A DNA stretch of 64,000 nucleotides from CAZPNX01 sp964518765 (lineage in GTDB: Bacteria; Edwardsbacteria; AC1; EtOH8). A model generated the notes under the pieces. It ran no database searches. It was not told where the DNA came from and saw nothing but the letters and a program-made list of their open reading frames with translations. Position numbers and translations under genes: made by a program. The first letter of the stretch is position 1; each line of letters opens with the position of its first letter. The stretch lies in contig CAZFJC010000017.1 in NCBI GenBank assembly GCA_964518765.1, positions 6,053 through 70,052 of the forward strand, read 5' to 3'. This document shows positions 40,644 to 49,058 of the stretch, piece by piece.

Positions 40644-41753
40644 TCATTTTTCCTCTTCGCCCAACATTCGGGCGATCCGTCTGTATATGTTCGGAAGGTG
40701 AGATTCCAGCAGGTCGATGGTCTCCAGGTATTCATCCAGGCCACCCCCCAGCGGGTCGGACACGCCTCCGGGGGCCATCAGCACCGGGTCGGCCCCGGGG
40801 CTGAGCTCCCGCACCGCCTGAAGGTGCTTTTGCTCCATGGCCACCACCAAATCCGCCCAATCCAGAAGGTCGAGGCTCAGGGGCTGAGAGCGGTGCCCGG
40901 AGATGTCGAAGCCCTTCTTCCTGGCCGCCTGCTTGGCGGTCCCGGTGGCCGGCATGCCGGGAAGGGCCCCGGTCCCACAGGATCTGGCCTCGACCCGGCC
41001 GCGCCACGTCGTCGGCATCCGGTGCCTGAAAAGGCCATCGGCCATGGGGCTGCGGCAGGTGTTGCCGGTGCAGACGAACAGAACTTTGGCCTGCGACAGG
41101 GCCGGCCTCTGGCCACAGGCTTCCTCGATCTGTTCCGGCGAGACCTCTCCCTTGCGCAGCAGCATCGGCCTGGATCCGGTTATGTCTAGTACGGTCGATG
41201 GCTTCCTCCTGGGACGCTGGCCGCCGTCCAGCAATAGGTCCGGCGGCTCCCGCAGGCTGGCCAGCACCTCGGCCGCCGAATGGCATTCTGGTTCTCCGCT
41301 CCGGTTGGCGCTGGTGCTGGCCAGGGGCGACTCGATGGCCTCCAGTATTTTCCCCACCGCTGGCTCGGGGCTTATCCTGATGCCGACCGTCCCCCGGCTA
41401 TCGAGCCCCCAGCCCCTGACCTTCCCCGAAGCTTTGACCACCAGGGTCAGCGGCCCGGGCCAGAATCGTCGGGCCAGGGGACGGAGACATTCCGGCGGAT
41501 CTTCGGCCAGTTCCATGGCCCGGTCGGTGTCCCCGGTCAGCAGCACCAGGGGCTTGCCTCGGCCCCGCCCCTTCAGCCGGTATACCCTATCGATCGCCTT
41601 GGGGATGTCGGGCCTGGCCGCCAGTCCATAAACGGTGTCGGTGGGCAGGGCCACCACTCCCCCGTCGTTCAACACCGAAAGCGCCTCTTCCAGAAGAGGC
41701 GCCTCGGGTTCACCCTGATAGCGGACGACCAGATGCTTGTCGACCCTGACCAC
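40644..41753 (-). CDS. Fusion of Sua5/YrdC threonylcarbamoyl-AMP synthase and low-molecular-weight protein tyrosine phosphatase
   Basis: 369 aa, two domains. Residues 1-205 are YrdC-like (GGVVALPTDTVYGLAA, RGKPLVLLTGD, FWPGPLTLV, SPLASTSANRSGEP, RKGEVS), the enzyme making L-threonylcarbamoyl-AMP for the tRNA t6A modification. Residues 224-369 are a low-molecular-weight phosphatase with the P-loop C228-x5-R234-S235 (CTGNTCRS) and general acid D333-P. All catalytic residues of the phosphatase are present, so it should be active on phosphotyrosine or phosphoarginine. Start is GTG at 41753, just after the def stop. The two activities have no established link, although separate sua5 and phosphatase genes are often adjacent, for example in Firmicutes. 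Confidence 0.93.
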   Translation of the reverse strand: MVRVDKHLVVRYQGEPEAPLLEEALSVLNDGGVVALPTDTVYGLAARPDIPKAIDRVYRLKGRGRGKPLVLLTGDTDRAMELAEDPPECLRPLARRFWPGPLTLVVKASGKVRGWGLDSRGTVGIRISPEPAVGKILEAIESPLASTSANRSGEPECHSAAEVLASLREPPDLLLDGGQRPRRKPSTVLDITGSRPMLLRKGEVSPEQIEEACGQRPALSQAKVLFVCTGNTCRSPMADGLFRHRMPTTWRGRVEARSCGTGALPGMPATGTAKQAARKKGFDISGHRSQPLSLDLLDWADLVVAMEQKHLQAVRELSPGADPVLMAPGGVSDPLGGGLDEYLETIDLLESHLPNIYRRIARMLGEEEK

Positions 41754-41756
41754 CGC

Positions 41757-42284
41757 CTATTCGCCCCGCAGCCGTGAGATGCGCCTAAGCTGGTTCTTCA
41801 GGAGCTGGCGCTTGAGCTGGCTCAGGTGGTCGATGAACAGCACCCCATTGAGGTGGTCTATCTCGTGGAGGAAGCATCGGGCCAGCATCTCGTCGGCCTC
41901 CAGCTCCATCTCCCGTCCCGACAGGTCCACCCCGGCTATGCCCACCTTCTGCGGCCGGGCCACTTCGGCGTACAGCTCGGGGAAGCTGAGGCATCCCTCC
42001 TGGTGCACCAGCCGCCCGTGGCTCCCGGTCACTCTGGGATTGATCAGCACCAGCGGCCTCTTCTGGGCCTGGTCCATGGCTGGCAGGTTGATGATGCACA
42101 GCGAGATCGAACGCCCCACCTGGGGCGCAGCCAGACCCAACCCCTTGGCCCGGGCTAGGGTCTCGACCATGCCCTCGGCTAGGCTCACCAGCTCCCCGTC
42201 TATGTTGGTGACCGCGCCTGCCTTCTTGCGGAGCACCGGGTCGCCGAAGTACCGGATGTCGTATATTCTGCCGTCGCCCTTCAC
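41757..42284 (-). CDS. def: Peptide deformylase
   Basis: 175 aa metallo-enzyme that removes the formyl group from nascent proteins. All three family motifs are visible: G49-LGLAAPQ (motif 1), E-G-C98-LS (motif 2, metal Cys), and H140-E-x2-H144 within LHEIDHLNGVLF (motif 3). Leu139 precedes the HE where Gln is usual, which is seen in some family members. Start is GTG at 42284, giving a slightly longer N-terminus before the usual IRYFGDPVLR. It lies 51 bp downstream of yajC and 3 bp upstream of the sua5 fusion, so it is part of the long operon. Confidence 0.95.
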   Translation of the reverse strand: MKGDGRIYDIRYFGDPVLRKKAGAVTNIDGELVSLAEGMVETLARAKGLGLAAPQVGRSISLCIINLPAMDQAQKRPLVLINPRVTGSHGRLVHQEGCLSFPELYAEVARPQKVGIAGVDLSGREMELEADEMLARCFLHEIDHLNGVLFIDHLSQLKRQLLKNQLRRISRLRGE

Positions 42285-42335
42285 CTATCCTCCTATACCG
42301 GTAAAAACCAGTTTTACTGGCTTCGCCCCACAGCC

Positions 42336-42653
42336 TTATTTGTCAAGCTTGGCCGAGACCGAGGTGCGCAACACCTCCAGCTTGACGTTCTCGTCCACCT
42401 TGATCACCACGATGCCCCGGGCCTCGTCCACCCCGATCACCGTGCCATGGATGCCGCCGGCGGCCACCACCTTGTCTCCCTTGGCCAGCGACTTCAGCAT
42501 TTCGGCATGCTTCTTCTGCTGCCTCTGCTGGGGAAGTATCAACAGCAGGTAGATGATGGCAAACATGATGATGATGGGCAGAAGACCCATCAGACCCCCA
42601 CCGCCCTGCGGTGCCCCGCCGCCCTGGCCCATGGCATAGGCTATTTCGTACAT
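42336..42653 (-). CDS. yajC: Preprotein translocase subunit YajC
   Basis: 105 aa, a single-span membrane protein associated with SecDF in protein export. It has a glycine-rich N-terminus (GQGGGAPQGGGG), one transmembrane helix (LLPIIIMFAIIYLLLIL), then the family core PQQRQQKKHAEMLKSLAKGDKVVAAGGIHGTVIGVDE. A strong ribosome-binding site (AGGAG) precedes the ATG. secD and secF, which usually follow, are absent. The gene is in an operon with nucleoside-salvage and deformylase genes instead. Confidence 0.95.
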   Translation of the reverse strand: MYEIAYAMGQGGGAPQGGGGLMGLLPIIIMFAIIYLLLILPQQRQQKKHAEMLKSLAKGDKVVAAGGIHGTVIGVDEARGIVVIKVDENVKLEVLRTSVSAKLDK

Positions 42654-42666
42654 GGACTCTCCTTGC

Positions 42667-43095
42667 TTATCGTTTTCTATTTAATTGCTTGGCTTCAAAC
42701 AAAGCTGGTAGCAGTCGGTCCAGTCTGGCCACCGTTATTGTTTCCGAACGTCCGGCCATGATCACCCGCATCCTGGGATTGAACTCGGCCAGCACCTGGC
42801 GGCAGGCCCCGCAGGGCGAGGCCCTTCTTCCGCTGTCGGCGGCGACGGCCACCGCGACAAAGCGGCGGTATCCCGCGGCCACCGCCTGGGCCACCGCGTT
42901 GCGCTCGGCGCAGAGCGAGAGGCCGTAGGAGGCGTTCTCCACGTTGCAGCCAAGGAAGACACGGCCGTCGTCGGCCAGCAGGGCCGCCCCCACCCGGTAC
43001 CTGGAGTAGGGGGCGTAGGCCTTGAGCATCGCTCGCCTGGCCAGTACTGCCAGTTCCCGGTCGTTGGGGATTTTAACCTTCGATTTTCCTTCCAT
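42667..43095 (-). CDS. cdd: Cytidine deaminase
   Basis: 142 aa, zinc enzyme converting cytidine/deoxycytidine to uridine/deoxyuridine in pyrimidine salvage. The active site is C62-A63-E64 in LCAERNAVAQA and P-C95-GAC98 in SPCGACRQVLAEF, the tetrameric class with three zinc cysteines. The substrate segment is YSRYRVGAALLADDG and NVENASYGLS. It begins 1 bp after deoB, consistent with a shared salvage function, and ends 13 bp before yajC. Confidence 0.96.
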   Translation of the reverse strand: MEGKSKVKIPNDRELAVLARRAMLKAYAPYSRYRVGAALLADDGRVFLGCNVENASYGLSLCAERNAVAQAVAAGYRRFVAVAVAADSGRRASPCGACRQVLAEFNPRMRVIMAGRSETITVARLDRLLPALFEAKQLNRKR

Positions 43096-43096
43096 G

Positions 43097-44284
43097 CTAA
43101 CCTCTCGAAAGCTCGCTCCAAAAGCTGGCCCCGGTCTCTAAGGGCCCGATGCCCAAAGCCTCGGCCACGGTGGCCCCCAGATCGGCTATGGTGCTCCTGG
43201 TGCCAAGGTCCCCTCCGGGGAAAAGGCCCGGGCCGTAGGCCAGAAGCGGCACATATTCCCGCGAATGGTCGGTGGACGGGGTGGTGGGATCGTTGCCATG
43301 ATCGGCGGTAATAAAGAGGATGTCGTCTTCTTTCATGTCCGACATAAGTTTGGGCAGCCAGGCGTCGAACTCGCGCAGTCCCTGGTAGAAGCCGGGGACG
43401 TCGTTTCGGTGGCCCCAGGTCATGTCGAACTCCACCAGGTTCATCAGCAGCAGGCCGTGCTTTAGGTTGGGGATCGTCTCCAGGAACTTGGCCATGCCGT
43501 CGCTGTTGCTGTCGCTGTGGAGGCAACAGGTCAGGCCCCGCCCGGCGTAGAGGTCACAGATCTTGCCCACCCCGATCACCTGTCTGCCCGAACCCTTGAC
43601 TCTATCCAAAAGAGTCGGCTGGGGCGGCTCCACCGAGAAATCCTTGCGGTTTCCCCCCACCCGTTGGTAGTTTCCGGAACTGCCCACGAACGGCCTGGCT
43701 ATCACTCGACCCACCGAGTGCGGCCCTGACATGATTTTACGGGCGAGGCGGCACCATTCATATAGCGTCTCCAGCGGAACGGTCTCCTGGTGGCAGGCTA
43801 TCTGGAGGACGCTGTCGGCCGAGGTGTAGACGATGGGTTTTCCGGTGCGGACGTGCTCGTCGCCCAGCTCGGCGATGATCTCGGTGCCCGAGGCCGCCTT
43901 GTTGCCCAGGATGCCCCGCCCGATGGCCTTTTGGAACGGCTCCAGGATTTCGGGAGGAAACCCCTGGGGATAGGTGGGAAATGGTTTTTCGGTCACCAGG
44001 CCGGCCAGCTCCCAGTGCCCGGAGGTCGAGTCCTTGCCGGCCGAGAGCTCGGCCATCTTCCCCCACCAGGCTCCCGGCGAGGCCTCCGGGGCGACCCCGG
44101 CCATCGGTGTTATGTTCCCCAGCCCCAGCGCTTGGAGATTGGGCAGCCGGAGCCCCCCGGGCACCGCCCGCGACAGGTTGCCCAGGGTGTTGCTGCCCCG
44201 GTCCCCGTAATCCCCGGCGTCCGGCAGCTCCCCCACCCCGCAGCCGTCGAGAATTATTATGAATATCCGTTTTGCTGCTGTCAA
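43097..44284 (-). CDS. deoB: Phosphopentomutase
   Basis: 395 aa, alkaline-phosphatase superfamily enzyme interconverting ribose/deoxyribose 1- and 5-phosphates in nucleoside catabolism. The N-terminus RIFIIILDGCGVGELPDAGDYGDRGSNTLGNL carries the first metal Asp and the phospho-acceptor Thr region. GKDSTSGHWELAG and the C-terminal ITADHGNDPTTPSTDHSREYVPLL provide the remaining metal ligands. The only available start in frame is TTG at 44284, without a clear ribosome-binding site. A strong hairpin (44328-44355) lies 44 bp upstream. It is the likely first gene of the 13-kb operon running to 30876. Confidence 0.96.
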   Translation of the reverse strand: MTAAKRIFIIILDGCGVGELPDAGDYGDRGSNTLGNLSRAVPGGLRLPNLQALGLGNITPMAGVAPEASPGAWWGKMAELSAGKDSTSGHWELAGLVTEKPFPTYPQGFPPEILEPFQKAIGRGILGNKAASGTEIIAELGDEHVRTGKPIVYTSADSVLQIACHQETVPLETLYEWCRLARKIMSGPHSVGRVIARPFVGSSGNYQRVGGNRKDFSVEPPQPTLLDRVKGSGRQVIGVGKICDLYAGRGLTCCLHSDSNSDGMAKFLETIPNLKHGLLLMNLVEFDMTWGHRNDVPGFYQGLREFDAWLPKLMSDMKEDDILFITADHGNDPTTPSTDHSREYVPLLAYGPGLFPGGDLGTRSTIADLGATVAEALGIGPLETGASFWSELSRG

Positions 44285-44327
44285 AACAGACTGCTTTTTG
44301 GGATTTCGGATTTGAGTATTCGTATTT

Positions 44328-44355
44328 CCCGGCTCCGTCTTTATGCGGAGCCGGG
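44328..44355. terminator. 10-bp hairpin upstream of deoB
   Basis: CCCGGCTCCG (44328-44337) pairs perfectly with CGGAGCCGGG (44346-44355), loop TCTTTATG. On the plus strand TTAATTATCTC follows, on the minus strand AAATACG. It may insulate deoB from upstream transcription or act in its leader as an attenuator. Confidence 0.5.
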
Positions 44356-44393
44356 TTAATTATCTCATATTTGCCCCGTGAAGTAAATAGAGA

Positions 44394-44423
44394 AACGCCC
44401 CCCCGCTCAGGCGGGGGGGCGTT
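44394..44423 (-). terminator. Rho-independent terminator after the lipoprotein gene
   Basis: A 13-bp perfect GC stem, AACGCCCCCCCGC (44394-44406) and its complement (44411-44423), with tetraloop TCAG. On the minus strand it is followed by TCTCTATTT. It lies 14 bp beyond the stop at 44437. Confidence 0.85.
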
Positions 44424-44436
44424 CTCGCGTCCGTGG

Positions 44437-45696
44437 TTAAATCGAGAATGGTATCTTGTAGTCGTCCGAGGTTATGCCCCAGCCCGGGATTCCGGCCTCT
44501 CCGCCGATGCCGTTGCCGTTGGCGTCCAGGTACCAGCCGGCGTTGTCCCTGATGTTGCGGCTGAGGTACAGCTGGTAGGAGCCGGAGGTGGCGTTGACCA
44601 TGGTGAAGCGCACGCTGTGGGCCGAGATGTCGCTGGGCTGGGTGTAGATCCGGCCGTAGACCTGGTAGGCCGGCACGCCGCCGCTCAGCTTGAAGACCTT
44701 GACCGTGTTGGTGGTGACCGTGCTGTAGTCCAGGCTGTCGTCGAAGGTGATGACCAGCTCGGACGTTGAGGCGACTAGGCCGGAATAATGCAACGGGGTG
44801 TAGTCACCGGACACCGTGGCCGCGGTCCTGAACGGCCACTCGGCCGTGGCCGGCGCATTGGGCTCGTACCCCCAGTGGGTCCAGGTCATCTGGTTGCCGT
44901 TGGTGTCGTGCAGGGCGGCCAGGTTGACCACTACGGTGTAGGTCGCGTTGGGGGTCAGCAGGGAATCGGACCCGGTCGGCCTGAAGTAGACCATCCAACT
45001 GCCCGCCCATCCGGTGCCGTCCGATTTGAGGGTCAGGCTGCGGCCGGTGCTGTCGCGGACGCTGAAGTTGGCCCGCACCAGGTTGGAGTCGATGTCGTCG
45101 TCGTTGAAGCCGCAGAAGAAGAGGGGGTAGATGTGATTGATCCCGCCTCCGTAGGGCGCCCCGGCAGTCAGCGCCGGGTGGACGAAGTCCGGGGCCGGGG
45201 TGACCGGGGCCCCCACCCTGATGTAGTATTTCTTGTAGTCGTAGGGGGCGCCGTCGGCCCGGCCGTTGCCGTTGCCGTCGATGTAGCCGCCGCCCTGGCC
45301 CAGAAGGCTGGTGGTGAAGATTATCTTCACCCAGTAGTCGCCGGCCGTCCAGGTGCCCGAGATCACCGCCTTCCTCAGCTCGGGGTAGTAGGTGCAGGTC
45401 CCGTTCTGGATGGCGTCCACCTGGATGTTGGTCAGGTTGACGGTGGCCGGGTTCATGTTCACCGGGAAGTTGATGACGATCTCGGCCTGGATCCCGGTGG
45501 TGGTGGCGTCGATGTCCACCAGGGCACCGCCCAGGGCCGGGTTGACGGTTACCGCCCCGGAATTGATGAGGTTGGCGGCGACGCTGCCCATGGCCGCGTC
45601 GGTGTTGGGCTCGTAGGGGTTGTCCTTCTTGCCGCAGCCGTAAAACGCCAGGACCGCAACCAGCAGGGCCGCCAGTATGGTGGCGTATCTCTTCAT
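44437..45696 (-). CDS. Lipoprotein with Ig-like (Big_5/SbsA-type) domains
   Basis: 419 aa. The signal sequence MKRYATILAALLVAVLAFYGC ends in a lipobox-like Cys21, although -3 is Phe and so non-canonical. The mature part has at least two SbsA/Big_5-like Ig domains (IVINFPVNMNPATVNLTNIQV ... GTWTAGDYWVKIIF and TSELVITFDDSLDYSTVTTNTVKV ... SGSYQLYLSRNIRDNAGWYLDANGNG) with Asp/Asn/Gly-rich calcium-type loops. It probably sits on the outer membrane surface. ATG at 45696 is chosen because AAAGGAG is correctly spaced. Starts at 45699 or 45720 are alternatives. It lies 28 bp after the barrel gene and shares its promoter. Confidence 0.8.
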   Translation of the reverse strand: MKRYATILAALLVAVLAFYGCGKKDNPYEPNTDAAMGSVAANLINSGAVTVNPALGGALVDIDATTTGIQAEIVINFPVNMNPATVNLTNIQVDAIQNGTCTYYPELRKAVISGTWTAGDYWVKIIFTTSLLGQGGGYIDGNGNGRADGAPYDYKKYYIRVGAPVTPAPDFVHPALTAGAPYGGGINHIYPLFFCGFNDDDIDSNLVRANFSVRDSTGRSLTLKSDGTGWAGSWMVYFRPTGSDSLLTPNATYTVVVNLAALHDTNGNQMTWTHWGYEPNAPATAEWPFRTAATVSGDYTPLHYSGLVASTSELVITFDDSLDYSTVTTNTVKVFKLSGGVPAYQVYGRIYTQPSDISAHSVRFTMVNATSGSYQLYLSRNIRDNAGWYLDANGNGIGGEAGIPGWGITSDDYKIPFSI

Positions 45697-45724
45697 CATT
45701 GGCTCCTTTCTCTGTTTCATGCTC

Positions 45725-47383
45725 TTAGAACTTAAAGACCGCCGAGAGCTTCCAGTTGGTCAGGTCGTCCAGCTTGGCGAAGCCCATGAAGTCCAGCTGC
45801 AGGTTGTCGGTGATCTTCCAGCCGGCCCCGTAGGTGAAGTGGGTCTCGTTGTAGGCCTCCTGGCCGGTGAAGGCCAGCCCGTTGGTGCTGGTGTAGGGAG
45901 TGAGGTGGGTTACCGTGGTCACCCCCCAGGCGTCGGTGTAGGTCTCCGTATTGGGGACGTACTCCAGGTGATAGGTCTCGGACTCTTCCAGATAGTAGAA
46001 TCCGTGGCGGGCGCCCAGCCTGAAGACCACCGGGTCGGTGATGTGGAACTCGACCGCCACCGGGGCCGTTACGCTGAGGGCCGACCAGGTATACATGTTC
46101 TTGACGCTCTCGCTGCCGGTGGTCACCTGGGTGTAGTCGGTGAACTGGGTCGGGTCGCCGTCGTTGTAGACGATGGTCTCGGTGTAGTTGCTGGTGTACT
46201 CGGTGCTGTTGTCGCCCTTGGTGCTCCCCAGCCCCAGCCCGATGGACATCTCCACCCGCTCGTTGAACTTGACGGTGGTCTTGCTGAACAGGCCCACCCC
46301 CAGGTAGCTGTTCTCCTGGGCCACGGTCTCGGCCATCCGGTTGCGGGTGATCGAGGTGGAGTTGACCCCCAGCGGGGCCGGCAGCTGGAAGGCCGCCAGG
46401 CTGCTGTACTCCGAGGTGATGGACCCGTCCTCGGTGGAGCCGCTCAGGGTGGAGAAGAAGAGGTCGGTCCGGGTGCGGACCTGGTCGTTCCACTTATAGA
46501 TGCCGGCCAGCCTCAGGTTCAACTCCAGGCCGATATGGTCCCACGGTATCAGGTTGCGCACCGTGGTGCTGTCGATGGTGGTGCCGTTGGCGCCCGGGGC
46601 CGACGGGTCGTTGGCGGTGTAGGAGTAGATGGTGGAGTCCAGCTCCTCGGCCAGGTGGATGTTCAGGCCGGCCGCCACCCCCAGGTCCAGCTTGTCGGTC
46701 ATCGGCCGCCAGTAGGAGACGGCGCCGCCGTTGATGCTGTAGGTTATCTGATCGTTTTCGTCGCCCTTCTCCTCGACGTTCTGAGTGATGGCTCCGGTGA
46801 CCAGGTCGGTGACGGTCTGCTTGGTTTCGTCGCCGGATTGCCCCCTGGTGTGACCGTCATTATGGTAGAATAGGACGCCTATCCGGCCCGAGCCCATGGC
46901 CCGGCCGTAGCCCAGCCACCAGTGGGTGTCCTTGTCCTGGCTGGCGGTGTAGCTCTTGCTCTCGCTCGAGGTCTTTGTATCATAGGTGCCGTTGGCGTCG
47001 TTGTCGTCGAACCGCGTCTCCGTCACCTGGGTGGTGTCGGACTCACGGACGAAGCGGCGGTCGTAGAGCAGGCCCAAGTGGCCGTCGCCGTAGAACGGGG
47101 TCTTGCCGCCGATGAGGTAGTAGTTGTTGGCGGCCGGGTTGAATATCTCCTCGTTCTTGTCCACGAAGTTGGCCAAGTTGGTGTACAGCCGGTAGCCCTC
47201 GATCAGGGGCATCATGCCCGGGTCGAGCATCAAGTCCAGGTCGTCCTCCAGCAACGAGGCGGTGGAGGCGCTGCGGAAGGACTCAGCCCAGGGATTCGAC
47301 CACCAGGGCAGCCCCTCGGCCGCGAAGCCGACGGCGCCCGCCAGGACCAGGGTTACCAGCAGAAAACCGATTCTCGCCTTCAT
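45725..47383 (-). CDS. Putative outer-membrane beta-barrel protein
   Basis: 552 aa. The signal peptide is at about 1-22 (MKARIGFLLVTLVLAGAVGF, then AAEG). The rest is rich in alternating aromatic/polar strands and Thr/Ser/Asn loops, with many short antiparallel segments (GRIGVLFYHNDGH, VVFRLGARHGFYYLEESETYHLEYV, TNGLAFTGQEAYNETHFTYGAGWKI), and the chain ends KLSAVFKF with a C-terminal Phe, as in outer-membrane barrels. I recognise no specific family and no porin or TonB plug. The lipoprotein gene directly downstream suggests the two form an outer-membrane complex. Function unknown. Confidence 0.65.
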   Translation of the reverse strand: MKARIGFLLVTLVLAGAVGFAAEGLPWWSNPWAESFRSASTASLLEDDLDLMLDPGMMPLIEGYRLYTNLANFVDKNEEIFNPAANNYYLIGGKTPFYGDGHLGLLYDRRFVRESDTTQVTETRFDDNDANGTYDTKTSSESKSYTASQDKDTHWWLGYGRAMGSGRIGVLFYHNDGHTRGQSGDETKQTVTDLVTGAITQNVEEKGDENDQITYSINGGAVSYWRPMTDKLDLGVAAGLNIHLAEELDSTIYSYTANDPSAPGANGTTIDSTTVRNLIPWDHIGLELNLRLAGIYKWNDQVRTRTDLFFSTLSGSTEDGSITSEYSSLAAFQLPAPLGVNSTSITRNRMAETVAQENSYLGVGLFSKTTVKFNERVEMSIGLGLGSTKGDNSTEYTSNYTETIVYNDGDPTQFTDYTQVTTGSESVKNMYTWSALSVTAPVAVEFHITDPVVFRLGARHGFYYLEESETYHLEYVPNTETYTDAWGVTTVTHLTPYTSTNGLAFTGQEAYNETHFTYGAGWKITDNLQLDFMGFAKLDDLTNWKLSAVFKF

Positions 47384-47465
47384 GTTTTCCTCCTGTTGTT
47401 TAGTTGGGTGAAATGAACGGGTAATGGTTTCCGAAACGATGGCCTCACTATGCGGTTCTCACCTT

Positions 47466-47506
47466 AAGTTGAACGATCGGTTCCTCCCTTCGCGTAAAGT
47501 TGAACG
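47466..47506. repeat. Two direct copies of AAGTTGAACG in the barrel-gene leader
   Basis: AAGTTGAACG at 47466-47475 and again at 47497-47506, spaced 31 bp (three helical turns), both just downstream of the predicted start of the minus-strand transcript. Possible operator pair. Confidence 0.45.
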
Positions 47507-47518
47507 GATTAATGTATA

Positions 47519-47547
47519 ATGATATAAGAATACAGCATGGATGTCAA
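47519..47547 (-). promoter_or_regulatory. Promoter of the barrel/lipoprotein operon
   Basis: On the minus strand: TTGACA (47542-47547), 17-bp spacer, TATCAT (47519-47524). The predicted leader is about 130 nt. Confidence 0.7.
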
Positions 47548-47565
47548 GTTTTTTTTAAAAAAATA

Positions 47566-47593
47566 TTGACTTGCAGAAACTTGATGGTATAAT
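47566..47593 (+). promoter_or_regulatory. Promoter of the transglutaminase gene
   Basis: TTGACT (47566-47571), 16-bp spacer, TATAAT (47588-47593) with an extended -10 TGG before it. The transcript should begin about 47599-47602, at or within 10 nt of the start codon. Confidence 0.75.
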
Positions 47594-47609
47594 TTAACTG
47601 TTGTTCAAG

Positions 47610-49058
47610 ATGCAGAAAAGGAATTTCGTTTTTTGGGCCGTGGCCCTGGTCTGGGCCGTCTCCATGGCCTGGTTCGCCCTTTCGGCCGGAGGCTGCCCCC
47701 GCCGCCATGGCCCCGGCCCCGCCCTGCTCAGGGGAGACACCGAGGCCTGGCACGGCATCTACCTGGGCTCCGAGAAGATAGGCCATTCGGTCACCCTATC
47801 GCGGGCCCTGCCCAGCGGCGGCCGCTCCGTCTCCAACCGCAGCCTGATGCTGATCTCGATGATGGGCTCCCCCCAGGAGGTGGCCTCGGCCCTGAGCTAC
47901 GACCTGGGCCCGGATTTCACTTTAAAATCGTTTGACTTCCGCATCTCGGGCGCCGCCGATATCAGGGTCCAGGGCCTGGTCAGCGGCCGCAGGCTGAAGC
48001 TGGCGGTGGAGACCGGCGGACGTACCCAGCGCCAGGAGCTGGCCTTGAGCGGCCCCATAACCCTGCCCGAGGCTATGGAGCCTCTGCTGGCCGGCCGGAG
48101 CCTAAAACCGGGCGCCAGCTTCACCTATTCCATGTTCGATCCGGCCTCGATGTCCCTTCAGCCGGCCGTCATCACCGTGGCCGGCGCCGAGAGCCTGGAG
48201 ATCGACGGGCGGCGGGTCTGGGCCACCAGGCTTAAAACCGAGTTCTCCGGGGTCGTCTCCCACAGCTGGGTCGACTCCGCCGGCCAGACCCTGCGCGAGG
48301 AGGGACCGCTGGGCCTGGTGCTGTTGGCCGAGCCCAGGGACAAGGCGCTTGGGCCCGCAGGCGGCAGACGGCCTTTGGACCTTCTGGCCTCGCTGTCAGT
48401 CCCCTGCCTGGGTTCCGGCTTGGAGGACGCCCGCAGGGTCTCGCACGCCGTCTACCAGCTGATGGACGTCGAGCTTTCAGGCTTCGACCTGGACGGCGGC
48501 CGGCAGAAGCTGGCCCGGCCATGGCTGGAGGTCTCCAGGGAGGCCAAGCCCGGGCCGACGGCCGCCGCGGCACCAGACAGCCTGAAGCGCTGGCTGGCGG
48601 CCACCGCCCTCATCCAGTCATCGGACCCGGCCGTCAAATCCCTGGCCGACTCGGTCTGCCGGGGGATCCAAGATCCCTGGACCAAAGCGACGGCGTTGAG
48701 CAGCTGGGTCTTCGTCTCTTTGGAAAAGAGGATGTCGGTCACCCTGCCCTCGGCCGTCGAGGTGCTGGGCTCGCGCCGCGGGGACTGCAACGAGCACGCC
48801 ACCCTTTTCTGCGCCCTGGCCCGCTCCCAGGGCATCCCTGCCCGACTCTGCCTAGGGGTGGTCTTTTTGGACGGCCGGTTCTACTATCACGCCTGGAACG
48901 CGGTCTGGTGCGGGGAATGGATCGAGCTGGACCCGACCTTCGGCCAGTCCCCAGCCGATGCCGCCCGCATCCGTCTGGTGTCCGGGGATCTCTCCGACCA
49001 GGGGCGCCTCCTCCCGGCCATGGGCCGCCTCAAGATCGAGGTCAGGAAATCCCGGTGA
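47610..49058 (+). CDS. Membrane- or lipid-anchored transglutaminase-like domain protein
   Basis: 482 aa. The N-terminal hydrophobic segment (FVFWAVALVWAVSMAWFALSAGGC) is a signal/anchor, and the Cys may be lipidated although -3 is Ala. Residues about 55-330 are a beta-rich unknown domain. The C-terminal transglutaminase-like domain carries the triad Cys393 (GDCNEHA), His (YYHAWNAVW) and Asp (ELDPTFGQ). Bacterial members act as peptidases or amide-bond enzymes outside the cytoplasm. TTG at 47601 would add three residues. Either start yields an almost leaderless mRNA. The stop overlaps the GTG of the ABC ATPase gene (GTGA), so it is co-translated with the exporter. Confidence 0.85.
   Translation: MQKRNFVFWAVALVWAVSMAWFALSAGGCPRRHGPGPALLRGDTEAWHGIYLGSEKIGHSVTLSRALPSGGRSVSNRSLMLISMMGSPQEVASALSYDLGPDFTLKSFDFRISGAADIRVQGLVSGRRLKLAVETGGRTQRQELALSGPITLPEAMEPLLAGRSLKPGASFTYSMFDPASMSLQPAVITVAGAESLEIDGRRVWATRLKTEFSGVVSHSWVDSAGQTLREEGPLGLVLLAEPRDKALGPAGGRRPLDLLASLSVPCLGSGLEDARRVSHAVYQLMDVELSGFDLDGGRQKLARPWLEVSREAKPGPTAAAAPDSLKRWLAATALIQSSDPAVKSLADSVCRGIQDPWTKATALSSWVFVSLEKRMSVTLPSAVEVLGSRRGDCNEHATLFCALARSQGIPARLCLGVVFLDGRFYYHAWNAVWCGEWIELDPTFGQSPADAARIRLVSGDLSDQGRLLPAMGRLKIEVRKSR

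Noticed and set aside
47601..47609. TTG as the transglutaminase start
   Set aside because: Not excluded, but the ATG at 47610 is the better codon and keeps the signal-like N-terminus.
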